A stretch of 64,000 bases of DNA. Origin: FEN-1297 sp964498065. Its GTDB lineage: Bacteria > Bacteroidota > Ignavibacteria > Ignavibacteriales > Ignavibacteriaceae. Under the pieces are notes generated by a model that worked only from the letters and a program-made list of their open reading frames with translations, had not been told where the DNA came from and did not search any database. Both the position numbers and the translations under genes were made by a program. Of this stretch, positions 10,105 to 17,558 are shown one piece after another; the first letter of the stretch is position 1; each line of letters starts with the position of its first letter. The DNA lies in assembly GCA_964498065.1 (NCBI GenBank), contig CAZCFZ010000019.1:4910-68909 (forward strand). The letters are read 5' to 3'.

Positions 10105-10188
10105 TGCGGAAGACGGGACTTGAACCCGTACGCCAATTAAGGCACTACCCCCTCAAAGTAGCGTGTATACCAATTTCACCACTTCCGC
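10105..10188 (-). tRNA. tRNA-Leu (anticodon GAG)
   Basis: The minus strand folds as a type II tRNA. The acceptor stem GCGGAAG pairs with CTTCCGC with A as discriminator. The D-arm contains GAAATTGGTATAC, the anticodon stem CTACT/GGTAG encloses the loop TTGAGGG (anticodon at 10152-10154), the variable arm follows, and the T-arm carries GGGTTCAAGTCCC. The long variable arm and loop identity make it leucine, reading CUC and CUU. The CCA end is not encoded. Length 84 bases. Confidence 0.95.
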
Positions 10189-10288
10189 GAAAATTAAAGT
10201 GAAAAAATACCTTTGTTTCTAAAAAAAATCAATTCTTGGCAACCGTTTTTAGCAATATATTTTAAAGTTGATTGAAAATCAACCAAAT

Positions 10289-10771
10289 TTACTGCCTCCG
10301 TTTCATTCTTTCTCTGAATAAAAGATTTCTTATTTCTTCTCTAAATCTTTTTTCAAATACCAAGAGTTTAGATATTTGTTGATAGGTTAGTATATCCGGC
10401 AGAGAATTTATAAATTTTTGTTTGGATTTTATAATTTGATTTTCCAAATCGAAGTATTGATTTATCATATTTTTAAGATCGGTATCGCTGGTTTTCCCGT
10501 TTTGTAACGCTTTCTCCATTTTATTGATTAATTCATTTTCCTCATTATATAATTTAAATTGTTCACTTTTAAATTTTGCTCTTCTTGCAAAAAATCTCAG
10601 TGTAGTTTCTTCATTCATACCTAATGCATCGATCAATTTTATTTTTTCCAGCTCTTCTATTTTTTTCATAGGTCCCTTATCCTGGTGTCTCATCGGTTGA
10701 CTAAAAACTACCAATGGAATAAATAATACTACAAAAAATGGAACTAATATCTTTTTCATATCTTTTCTCAT
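10289..10771 (-). CDS. exported helical protein of the sigma-factor operon (Spy/CpxP-like)
   Basis: Protein of 160 residues. A signal peptide (ILVPFFVVLFIPLVVFSQ) is followed by an almost wholly helical, basic mature part with MNEETTLRFFARRAKFK and ILTYQQISKLLVFEKRFREE. The LTYQQ segment resembles the LTxxQ signature of Spy/CpxP periplasmic chaperones and metal sensors. It is the third gene of the sigma/anti-sigma operon: its start overlaps the anti-sigma stop by one base. A periplasmic stress-sensing or chaperone role with the anti-sigma factor is inferred from this arrangement. Confidence 0.65.
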   Translation of the reverse strand: MRKDMKKILVPFFVVLFIPLVVFSQPMRHQDKGPMKKIEELEKIKLIDALGMNEETTLRFFARRAKFKSEQFKLYNEENELINKMEKALQNGKTSDTDLKNMINQYFDLENQIIKSKQKFINSLPDILTYQQISKLLVFEKRFREEIRNLLFRERMKRRQ

Positions 10772-11385
10772 TAGAAAATCTTTTTATGTAAAAGTTGATT
10801 ATAAATTTCATTTGCCTCTTTCTGGTTTATTCCCTGCAGCATATTATTTAAATCGGTATTATTATCGGCAGAAAGATAATTAAAGCTTTGAGGGGATAAA
10901 CTTAGAGCATTTGAAATCATCGCATTAAATACGGAGTCATATTTGGTGATTTCTTCATTCGATAAATCACCTAAATTCAGCTGGTTTGAATCATTTCTTA
11001 ATATTGAGGCAAAATAATTACTACTGTTCCGAGTAGTTTCTATTTTCGCCGGAGCAGCTACCTTCTTTACGCTCTTATTCGTAAAGGTAAAGAAAAAGAC
11101 TACAATTACTGCTGCTATGGTAGTTACAGCAAAAGCTAATCTTGGAATTATCTTTAATCTTTTTCTTTCATCAATTCTTCCTCTTAATGTAGGAATCATC
11201 TGAGAGAAATAATCTTCCTCAACTGAAATATTTTTAAGTTCCGAAATCTCGTTCAGAAATTTTTTATAATATTCCAGTTCTTCCTGCAATGTCACCGAGT
11301 CTTTAAGCTCATTTTCAAAATCAAGCTTTTCCTCGTCGCTCATTTGATTATCCAGATAAAGGATAATTTTATCGTTAACTTTCAT
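10771..11385 (-). CDS. putative anti-sigma factor
   Basis: Membrane protein of 204 residues. The cytoplasmic N-terminus (KIILYLDNQMSDEEKLDFE near 6-24) has the pattern seen at the start of many anti-sigma factors, without the zinc-binding HxxxCxxC. A single membrane helix spans about 80-101, followed by a periplasmic tail rich in N, S and L. It lies directly after the ECF sigma gene and overlaps it by 11 bases, the usual arrangement for a sigma/anti-sigma pair. It would hold the sigma factor at the membrane until an envelope signal releases it. The family is inferred from topology and position more than from sequence. Confidence 0.65.
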   Translation of the reverse strand: MKVNDKIILYLDNQMSDEEKLDFENELKDSVTLQEELEYYKKFLNEISELKNISVEEDYFSQMIPTLRGRIDERKRLKIIPRLAFAVTTIAAVIVVFFFTFTNKSVKKVAAPAKIETTRNSSNYFASILRNDSNQLNLGDLSNEEITKYDSVFNAMISNALSLSPQSFNYLSADNNTDLNNMLQGINQKEANEIYNQLLHKKIF

Positions 11386-11929
11386 CGTTTTTCATAAGCT
11401 CCATAATCTTTTTAATTGCATGAAAGTAATTTGCTTTCAAGCCTCCTATACTGCCGCCCGTAATTTCTGCAATTTCTTCATAACTAAGTTCATCAAAATT
11501 TCTCAAAATAAAAACTTCCCTTTGTTTCAAAGGAATTTTATTCAATACCTTATGAAGTTTGTCTAACTTTTCTTTTACTTCCAAATCCTTTACCAAATCT
11601 TCTTTGCTCTTTAATCCTATTGTCTCATTATCTTCAAATGAAAAATACTGTCTTACATTTTTCTTCCTCAGAAAATTTATACATCGTGTGGAAGTAATCT
11701 TATAAATCCATGTATATAGCGAAGACTTAAATTGAAAATCTTTCATCTTATTATAAAGAACGATTAATACCTCCTGAGCTACTTCGTCGGCATCTAAATG
11801 ATTGCCTGTCATTCTTCTGGCATGCCAATAAATTTTTTGCTGATATTTAAGAACTATTTTATTAAATGCGCTCTCGTTACCTGCAATAAAACTCTTAACC
11901 AGTTCAAAATCATTATTCGAATCGGTCAT
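11375..11929 (-). CDS. ECF-type RNA polymerase sigma factor
   Basis: Protein of 184 residues, the usual ECF length, with only regions sigma-2 and sigma-4. Sigma-2 includes DADEVAQEVLIVLYNKMKDF and the -10-binding YTWIYKITSTRCINFLRKK. Sigma-4 includes IPLKQREVFILRNFDELSYE and the helix-turn-helix EEIAEITGGSIGGLKANYFHA. It heads a three-gene operon with the anti-sigma factor and a Spy-like protein and is transcribed away from another Spy-like gene at 12052. The shared intergenic region holds two mirror-image promoter-like sequences, so autoregulation plus control of the divergent gene is likely (inference). Confidence 0.9.
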   Translation of the reverse strand: MTDSNNDFELVKSFIAGNESAFNKIVLKYQQKIYWHARRMTGNHLDADEVAQEVLIVLYNKMKDFQFKSSLYTWIYKITSTRCINFLRKKNVRQYFSFEDNETIGLKSKEDLVKDLEVKEKLDKLHKVLNKIPLKQREVFILRNFDELSYEEIAEITGGSIGGLKANYFHAIKKIMELMKNDES

Positions 11930-11950
11930 TACCTTATATTCTTTGTATTA

Positions 11951-11980
11951 TTTGACATTGTCGACAGAAAGAAGGTTTAA
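11951..11980 (+). promoter_or_regulatory. promoter-like element for the Spy-like gene
   Basis: TTTGACATT at 11951-11959, a 14-base spacer, then GGTTTAA at 11974-11980, about 70 bases before the ATG at 12052. The same two blocks with the same 14-base spacing occur on the opposite strand just to the right. TTGACA matches a housekeeping -35 box, but the exact duplication points to a shared regulator, probably the ECF factor. Confidence 0.55.
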
Positions 11981-11988
11981 TTTTTTCT

Positions 11989-12018
11989 TTAAACCAAAAT
12001 TACTCTGCAAATGTCAAA
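11989..12018 (-). promoter_or_regulatory. promoter-like element for the ECF sigma operon
   Basis: On the minus strand: TTTGACATT (12018-12010), a 14-base spacer, then GGTTTAA (11995-11989), about 60 bases before the sigma-factor ATG at 11929. It mirrors the plus-strand element at 11951-11980. The two start regions lie within about 10 bases of each other, so two polymerases could hardly bind at once. Confidence 0.55.
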
Positions 12019-12051
12019 ATACCAAAACCACTTAATTTTAAGGAGATAAAA

Positions 12052-12558
12052 ATGAAAAAGTCAATAGTATCAATAATTTTGGTTTTTAGTTTTACAATAT
12101 TACTTACCGGCTTTAGTTATTCGCAGCAAATGAATTGGCAAAATAACAATCATCAAATGAGACAGAAAACAGGAATGACTGGCAGATTCAATTTAATGAA
12201 AAAGCTAAACCTTACGGAACAGCAAAAGCAAAAATTTGCAGATTTAAGAATTTCATTTGAGAAAAGAATGGTTGACCTGAGAGCTGATCTTAAAAAGAAC
12301 AAATTAGATTTACAGGCTTTAAGGGTTAACGGCAATTTTAATCGAAATGATGTAATTGCAACTGTTGAAAAAATAAATAAAAGTAAGGACGCTATTTCCA
12401 TAGCTGTTGCAAATCATTTGCTTGATATGTATGAAGTGCTAACACCTGACCAGCAGAAAATTTGGAAAGAAAATGCTCCTAAATTCTGGGATATGCACAA
12501 GCATTTCAGATCAATGAGAGGTCCAAATAGAATGGGACAAAGAGGAATGATGCGATAA
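12052..12558 (+). CDS. Spy/CpxP family periplasmic protein
   Basis: Protein of 168 residues with a signal peptide (VSIILVFSFTILLTGFSYSQ). The mature part is rich in Q, M, N and R and carries both LTxxQ signatures of the Spy/CpxP family, LTEQQKQKF near 56 and LTPDQQKIW near 131, separated by long basic helices. Spy-like proteins are periplasmic chaperones or metal-stress sensors. A good AAGGAG ribosome site lies 7 bases upstream. It diverges from an ECF sigma operon that encodes another Spy-like protein, and it is followed by a strong terminator. Role in the same envelope stress response is inferred. Confidence 0.8.
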   Translation: MKKSIVSIILVFSFTILLTGFSYSQQMNWQNNNHQMRQKTGMTGRFNLMKKLNLTEQQKQKFADLRISFEKRMVDLRADLKKNKLDLQALRVNGNFNRNDVIATVEKINKSKDAISIAVANHLLDMYEVLTPDQQKIWKENAPKFWDMHKHFRSMRGPNRMGQRGMMR

Positions 12559-12565
12559 TCTTTTG

Positions 12566-12589
12566 GCCCGGTTAATCCGGGCTTTTTTT
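12566..12589 (+). terminator. intrinsic terminator of the Spy-like gene
   Basis: GCCCGG (12566-12571) pairs with CCGGGC (12577-12582) around TTAAT and is followed by seven T. It starts 8 bases after the stop codon. The T-run overlaps the stop codon of the convergent gene ending at 12588. Confidence 0.9.
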
Positions 12590-13199
12590 ATTTTAAAATA
12601 GAAGTTCCGTTATATTTCTGAAAAAGCTCTATGATTTTTATAAGTGTGCATGAATATTTGGTTGATTTAAGCGGAGGTAATGAAAGAAATTCTTTTCTAA
12701 TGCTGTTAATAAGATTTAAGTTCAGTTCATCAAAATTCAAGAATCTTGCCGATGCCAGCGAAACAATTGCACTTTTTAATATAGAAGCTTTAACTCTAAT
12801 AGAATTAGGTGAGCTTCTTCCCGGATGAATATGAATATATCTGTCTTCATTTTTCCCGAAACGTAAAATCCAATTTGAATCGTCGGGCAATTTTAATTCA
12901 CGGTATTCTTTACCTAAAAATTCAAGCCACTTTTTGAAAGAAATTTTATCATAAATATCCGAATAATTCAACTTTTCAAGAACTAATTTACAAATATCAA
13001 AGGGGCTCAATAATCCCACATATAAATCAATTTGTGAATTACCTATCAATTTTATATTTAATATAAAACTTCTAAATGTCAATTCATTTTGAGGCTTCAC
13101 AGATAAAATTTTATCTGATAAAAATTCTTTATGATGCTTCCATAAATTAAATTGGAAGTTTGACGGTATTTCAAATTTCAAGGTCTCAATAAAATTCAA
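12588..13199 (-). CDS. hypothetical protein
   Basis: Protein of 203 residues that I do not recognise. It has no signal peptide or membrane helix. It has a mixed alpha/beta appearance, with FDICKLVLEKLNY and FKKWLEFLGKEYRELKL in the middle and a striking HIHPGRSSPNSIRVKASILKS segment near 141-161, the part most likely to be conserved. The last third is helical (LNLINSIRKEFLSLPPL). It converges on the Spy-like gene, and its stop codon is inside that gene's terminator T-run. Codon use is ordinary for the window. No neighbour suggests a role. Confidence 0.55.
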   Translation of the reverse strand: MNFIETLKFEIPSNFQFNLWKHHKEFLSDKILSVKPQNELTFRSFILNIKLIGNSQIDLYVGLLSPFDICKLVLEKLNYSDIYDKISFKKWLEFLGKEYRELKLPDDSNWILRFGKNEDRYIHIHPGRSSPNSIRVKASILKSAIVSLASARFLNFDELNLNLINSIRKEFLSLPPLKSTKYSCTLIKIIELFQKYNGTSILK

Positions 13200-13668
13200 A
13201 TTAAAACCTCAATATCTTTCATAACAGCTAAGTATTAATTAAAGTCTTACCAATATGTTTTTGAACAATCATTTTTCATTATGATCGATAACAATATCAT
13301 TTCAGAAATTAATTATTATCTTAAATTGAGTTCTATTTTAGAATAAATTTAAGTAAATTTTACTTATAAATATTTATTTACAAGTAAATTTTACGGTACA
13401 GTATCCATCTAAAAAATCAATATAAAAGCATGCGGCTTTAATATTTTATAAGTAAATATTTTGTGGATGGAAATTCCGGCACGCTCATAATATTTAGCTC
13501 TATTATTTAAGAATTTTAATATATTTTAAAAATTAGGATTTATTTAATCTGTTGGTATAAATATTGACATTTAATGGCAATTATTTAATCCGGCTTTTTA
13601 AATTTTAATAATTATTATATTATTTTCTTAATTTATTTAATTAGAATCAACCAATGAGGGCTGACTAA
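13200..13668 (+). other. 469-base AT-rich intergenic region with paired near-palindromes
   Basis: No credible gene. The only structure I see is a near-palindrome, AGTAAATTTTACT at 13352-13364, with a second copy, AGTAAATTTTAC, at 13383-13394; their starts are 31 bases apart. The same motif pair occurs at 34361-34395. The region separates two divergent genes and probably holds promoters for both. Confidence 0.5.
13352..13394. promoter_or_regulatory. possible two-site operator (AGTAAATTTTACT pair)
   Basis: Two copies of a 12-13 base near-palindrome start 31 bases apart, close to three helical turns, so a protein bound to both would sit on the same face of the DNA. They lie about 150 bases upstream of the minus-strand gene at 13199 and about 275 bases upstream of the operon at 13669. 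The regulator is unknown. Confidence 0.35.
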
Positions 13669-14661
13669 ATGTTTTTAAAAGGAAACAAAAAAGATGTGTC
13701 AACGGATAATGTTACACATATTTCCGAATTGATTTCAAAAAACGGTATGGAAGAAGAAGTTGAAAACTTCGTAACACGATCTGTACATGATATAAAATTC
13801 ACGGTTATTATAAAACCGGCAATTATTTCATTAGTTGCTTTAGTAATATCTTTCTTTATCGACCTGTCTTATGTACCTATTTTAGGTGATGTTTCAATTA
13901 ATATTGGTAAATATTTATTCCCAAGTTGGAAGCCGACGCCGAGTCCTGTCGTACCCTTTACATTTTGGTGGCTGCCTGTTTTGGTATATGTTCTATTTAT
14001 ATTTTTAGCTTGGCTGGCTTATAACAAATTAAAAATAGAACTTGTTAGGACTCCTGCATCCGAAACAATTGATAGAATAATTACATCATATACCAGTGTT
14101 GTCGACAGTATTTCCACTGCACTGCCTTTAATTGGCGCTGCAATTCTTTTAATTAGTATCCGTCTCGGCGAAGCAATATTTGTCGGACTATCTGTTCCTT
14201 TCGAAATAAAATCTTTAATAATACTGGCGCTGGGAAAATTATTTGAACCGGTACTTGATCAGCTAAGTGTTGAATTTCAGAGTATTGTTAATCATGTAAT
14301 AAGTTTTAAGGAGCGATATTATTCCAAGATACAGATTGACAGTTCCAATAATCTTTTGAATAAGCTTTCACCGATAGATTCAAATAAGAATGTCGAAATA
14401 TCCGAAAAAGCAATTGAGAATTTAAATAAATTTAATTTGCTGCTTGAACGAACAGCAAAATTAAGTGTTGTTTTAAATTCGAATCTTAGTTTAGTAAATC
14501 AATTGTATGAAAAGATGAATTCGGCAGCGGATATAAGTAATGAAAAGATGGAGCAGCTTAAATCACTTGCAAACTCCATAACTCAGGCAACGGATTCGCT
14601 GAAAGATGAAAAGGCTATTACCGGTCTAAAACATCTTGAAGCTATTGTGAATAAGAAGTAA
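13669..14661 (+). CDS. multi-spanning membrane protein with C-terminal coiled coil (GldL/ExbB-like topology)
   Basis: Protein of 330 residues with no family I can name. Hydrophobic helices lie near 44-66, 97-118 and 148-172, with a weaker one near 178-192. The third contains STALPLIGAAILLISIRLGE, reminiscent of the pore helices of MotA/ExbB/GldL proteins, where small and polar residues alternate. From about 245 to the end it is a coiled coil rich in N, L and K. The next gene starts 7 bases after its stop and has the topology of GldM. In type IX secretion, GldL and GldM form a proton-driven motor through the inner membrane. Equivalence here is inference from topology and gene order. Confidence 0.5.
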   Translation: MFLKGNKKDVSTDNVTHISELISKNGMEEEVENFVTRSVHDIKFTVIIKPAIISLVALVISFFIDLSYVPILGDVSINIGKYLFPSWKPTPSPVVPFTFWWLPVLVYVLFIFLAWLAYNKLKIELVRTPASETIDRIITSYTSVVDSISTALPLIGAAILLISIRLGEAIFVGLSVPFEIKSLIILALGKLFEPVLDQLSVEFQSIVNHVISFKERYYSKIQIDSSNNLLNKLSPIDSNKNVEISEKAIENLNKFNLLLERTAKLSVVLNSNLSLVNQLYEKMNSAADISNEKMEQLKSLANSITQATDSLKDEKAITGLKHLEAIVNKK

Positions 14662-14668
14662 TATTAAA

Positions 14669-15625
14669 ATGGTGAGAAAAAATCACGATAGTAAATTTAT
14701 TATTTATGAAGTGCTGTACATTTTTGTAATAACAGTACTCGTTTTAAAAGGCGCCGACCTTGACCTTGATAAGGTAATATCAACAAATAGAGCCGTCTCC
14801 AAAGGTGTTAGAGATTCTCTGGTAACAATGATTGATTCACTTACTTCCAAGGGATTGAACTTTGAAATTAAGCTTAATCCGAATGTTCAGCAGCAGAATA
14901 AAGAATTAAAAGAGAAGGTTGAAATTCTTAATAAAAAAGTTGCGTCGCTTAGTAAAAAAATAAAGCTTCTTCCTCCCGAAGAAACTAAACCGAAAGAGGA
15001 ATCCAAACCAAAGGAACAAACAATTTTGCAGTCTCCGATTTCTATAACACAAACATTTTATCAATACACATGGAACACTGCAAAAAACAGCGGTAACGTA
15101 CCTACTATAATTTATGATCCTAAAAACATGAACGAACCGATTGTTACAATTCCCCCCGGACAGGAAAAGAAATTTAACCTTATGGGACAAGATGAAGTAA
15201 TAGCAAAATACGGCACCCAGGAAGAAAAAATTAATGTGGTTCCGTTAAAGCCACCTCAAATTAAGATCACTAAAGTTACAACAAAAATGGATGCCTCAAC
15301 AATTTATGTGCAGGATTTGCAAAATATTACCGTATTCAATGTAACTATTATTTATTTAAGACCCGAGCAGTTAAAAGTAACTCACTCAGGACCAATTTCA
15401 GTTTCCGGACCGTATAAAGACAACAACGGTAATAATGTTTACTATGTATCTTTAAAAATTGCCTCGAATGAAACTAAGTATGATGACTGGATAAATCGTC
15501 CCGGAACTTTACAGGAAGCCGACGGAAGATATAAGGCAAATTTCTTTTTCTTTGTAACGGATAAAATTTCCAAAGCACATGCCGAAGCTGGGGATTCTTT
15601 TTATTTCACAGATTTTTCAAAATAA
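14669..15625 (+). CDS. single-pass periplasmic protein with coiled coil (GldM-like topology)
   Basis: Protein of 318 residues not recognised by sequence. A short cytoplasmic start precedes one membrane helix (about 10-27: FIIYEVLYIFVITVLVLKG) with a glutamate (E14) inside its first turn. A helical segment with DSLVTMIDSLTSKG follows, then a coiled coil near 75-98, a K/E/P linker, and a C-terminal beta-rich region (about 130-318). A membrane helix carrying an acidic residue followed by a long periplasmic part is the plan of GldM/PorM and of ExbD/MotB-type partners. It is 7 bases from the preceding membrane gene and 21 bases from the following exported protein, so one operon. Confidence 0.5.
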   Translation: MVRKNHDSKFIIYEVLYIFVITVLVLKGADLDLDKVISTNRAVSKGVRDSLVTMIDSLTSKGLNFEIKLNPNVQQQNKELKEKVEILNKKVASLSKKIKLLPPEETKPKEESKPKEQTILQSPISITQTFYQYTWNTAKNSGNVPTIIYDPKNMNEPIVTIPPGQEKKFNLMGQDEVIAKYGTQEEKINVVPLKPPQIKITKVTTKMDASTIYVQDLQNITVFNVTIIYLRPEQLKVTHSGPISVSGPYKDNNGNNVYYVSLKIASNETKYDDWINRPGTLQEADGRYKANFFFFVTDKISKAHAEAGDSFYFTDFSK

Positions 15626-15646
15626 TTTCAAAATAATATAAACTCT

Positions 15647-16786
15647 ATGCGTTATAATTTACTTTTTATATTACTATCTCTTTCATTAACTCTTTTTTTA
15701 ACAATAAAAGTTAATGCACAAACCTCAGAGGAACAGAAAATCGAATATTATCAAATGGAACCTCTCGATGACAGTTTATTTATAAAAATACAATCAGAAT
15801 TGTTTATTTCACCGCCGGATCCTAAAGCTGAAATTATAGTCGATTTACGTGATAAGAATAATCAGACAATTTCAGTAAAAGGTGTTTTATATCCATTTTT
15901 AGCTTTAACACCGGAAACTAGAGCTAAAGTTATAACGTATCCGTTTAAAATAAATCTTGAAGAAAATATTAATTACGGAAGTGTATTTACAAGGGTTCTT
16001 TCGAAACTTAATTTAGGAAAATTTGTTTCTCCCCCTTCACTTTATCAAATTTCATCAACATTGGGATATATTAATCCGTTCCTGCAATTATTTGGAGGAG
16101 AGCCGTTTGGCATCCCTATAAAAAATGATCTGGGAATATCATTTGGAATCGGGACACCGTATTCCGGGCCGTTTGAAACTAATTTTGTTCAAGCCGGCGT
16201 TCACTTATTGGGTTTTTACGGAGGCGTTTATAACAGTGTCGATGCATTAACTCAATATAAAAATGAAAATAACCAAAATAATATTTATGCAACAAGCGGA
16301 TATGACTTCGGCTATGTTGTACCTCTCGGTAATTTTTTCGAATTCGATTATTTAAAATCAACAAAAGCTTTTACATCCAGTCAACTAAAAACGATTAGGG
16401 ATGCAGATACATTAGGCATGGTACCAAAAGTTTTAGACGGAGGTTATCTTAACTGGGAGCTTAGATATCCTATTAGAATTTTGGGATCGACCCGTGCAAA
16501 GTTTTATGTTGCACACTACTTAAATGAAGTTCATATAGGTTTTACAGGGCGCGAACTCTCTCTTTCCGGCAATACATTTGATTTCAGTTTTGACGGAATG
16601 GTACACAGTGATGTAAGACAGCCGCAGTATGTTGTAAATGTCCTTGTCCAGAGGATTTTTGACGATTGGGCTTTTAGTGCTATTGCGATAGGTCCCTCTT
16701 TTATTCTCTCAAAAAGAGATTCAGGAAGTTTCGGGATTATCTCATTGTTTTTTAATATAAGAATAAAAGTAGGTACGTCATTATAG
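15647..16786 (+). CDS. exported protein of the 13669-16786 operon, probable outer-membrane component
   Basis: Protein of 379 residues with a signal peptide (LLFILLSLSLTLFLTIKVNAQ). The first part after cleavage (to about 120) has regular beta segments with EIIVDLRDKNNQTISVKGVL. The rest is rich in aromatic and glycine residues with strand-like periodicity (FGIPIKNDLGISFGIGTPYS, GVHLLGFYGGVY) and ends in FFNIRIKVGTSL, like an outer-membrane barrel. It is third in the operon after a multi-spanning and a single-pass protein, which suggests an outer-membrane terminus of a trans-envelope complex. I do not recognise the family. Confidence 0.5.
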   Translation: MRYNLLFILLSLSLTLFLTIKVNAQTSEEQKIEYYQMEPLDDSLFIKIQSELFISPPDPKAEIIVDLRDKNNQTISVKGVLYPFLALTPETRAKVITYPFKINLEENINYGSVFTRVLSKLNLGKFVSPPSLYQISSTLGYINPFLQLFGGEPFGIPIKNDLGISFGIGTPYSGPFETNFVQAGVHLLGFYGGVYNSVDALTQYKNENNQNNIYATSGYDFGYVVPLGNFFEFDYLKSTKAFTSSQLKTIRDADTLGMVPKVLDGGYLNWELRYPIRILGSTRAKFYVAHYLNEVHIGFTGRELSLSGNTFDFSFDGMVHSDVRQPQYVVNVLVQRIFDDWAFSAIAIGPSFILSKRDSGSFGIISLFFNIRIKVGTSL

Positions 16787-17027
16787 CGCATAAAATATTT
16801 TTAATCATTTGAATTCTTGGATTAGAAGTTCTTTTTAGAATAAACTTATTTAAGTGAATTACAATTCATTTTATTTTACGAAAAGATTCTTCAACTTTTG
16901 AATAATATTTAATTATTCATATTACTTTTCATTTAAAGTTCATTTCTTTACATCTTATTGTTTAATGAAAAGTTTCTTCATATTTTTATCATAATTCTTT
17001 TCAAAGCCAATTAAAAGAGGGAGATTT

Positions 17028-17558
17028 ATGTTTTGGTTAAAAATTATTAGAAACTTTATAAAAATTTTACGGGAAGGACAAACTCCGGTTCAAATTGCCG
17101 GCGGTTTTGCACTAGGTTCAATTATAGGGCTTTCACCTAATTTAACAATCCAAGGAATATTAGTTTGGCTTATAATTCTTATTCTTGATGTAAACCTTTC
17201 TTCTGCAATCTTATCCTTTACATTATTCAGTATAATAGCATTTTTATTTGATCCTCTTATTAACCGCCTTGGTTTCTTCGTACTGACTCAAATTGATTTC
17301 TTAAAAGATTTCTGGACTTGGCTGTATAATGCACCGGTTGCACCTCTTACCCGGTTCAACAATACAATAGTTATGGGAAGCTTAATTCTTTCCTTCATTT
17401 TATTAATCCCGGTTTTCTTCGGGATGAAATCTTTTGTAATAAATTATAGGTCTCATATCGGCAGTAAAATTGAGAAGTGGAAAATATATCAAATTATTAA
17501 ACGAAGCAGCTTAATTCAGCTTTATACCAAAATACGTGATTTCGGAGGATTAAGATGA
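17028..17558 (+). CDS. TIGR03546 family membrane protein (DUF2062-like)
   Basis: Protein of 176 residues. The N-terminal REGQTPVQIAGGFALGSIIG and following helices match the DUF2062/TIGR03546 pattern, with hydrophobic segments near 45-75, 80-98 and 115-137 and a basic tail. Families TIGR03546 and TIGR03545 are known to occur as adjacent pairs in bacteria with outer membranes. That is the case here: the next gene overlaps this stop codon by 4 bases (ATGA). A GAGGGAG ribosome site lies 7 bases upstream. Function unknown; a role in the envelope is likely from topology. Confidence 0.75.
   Translation: MFWLKIIRNFIKILREGQTPVQIAGGFALGSIIGLSPNLTIQGILVWLIILILDVNLSSAILSFTLFSIIAFLFDPLINRLGFFVLTQIDFLKDFWTWLYNAPVAPLTRFNNTIVMGSLILSFILLIPVFFGMKSFVINYRSHIGSKIEKWKIYQIIKRSSLIQLYTKIRDFGGLR

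Noticed and set aside
13561..13590. Second copy of the ECF promoter motif upstream of 13669 (TTGACATTT...TTTAAT)
   Set aside because: Spacing differs from the duplicated 14-base arrangement at 11951-12018 and the GG before TTTAA is missing.
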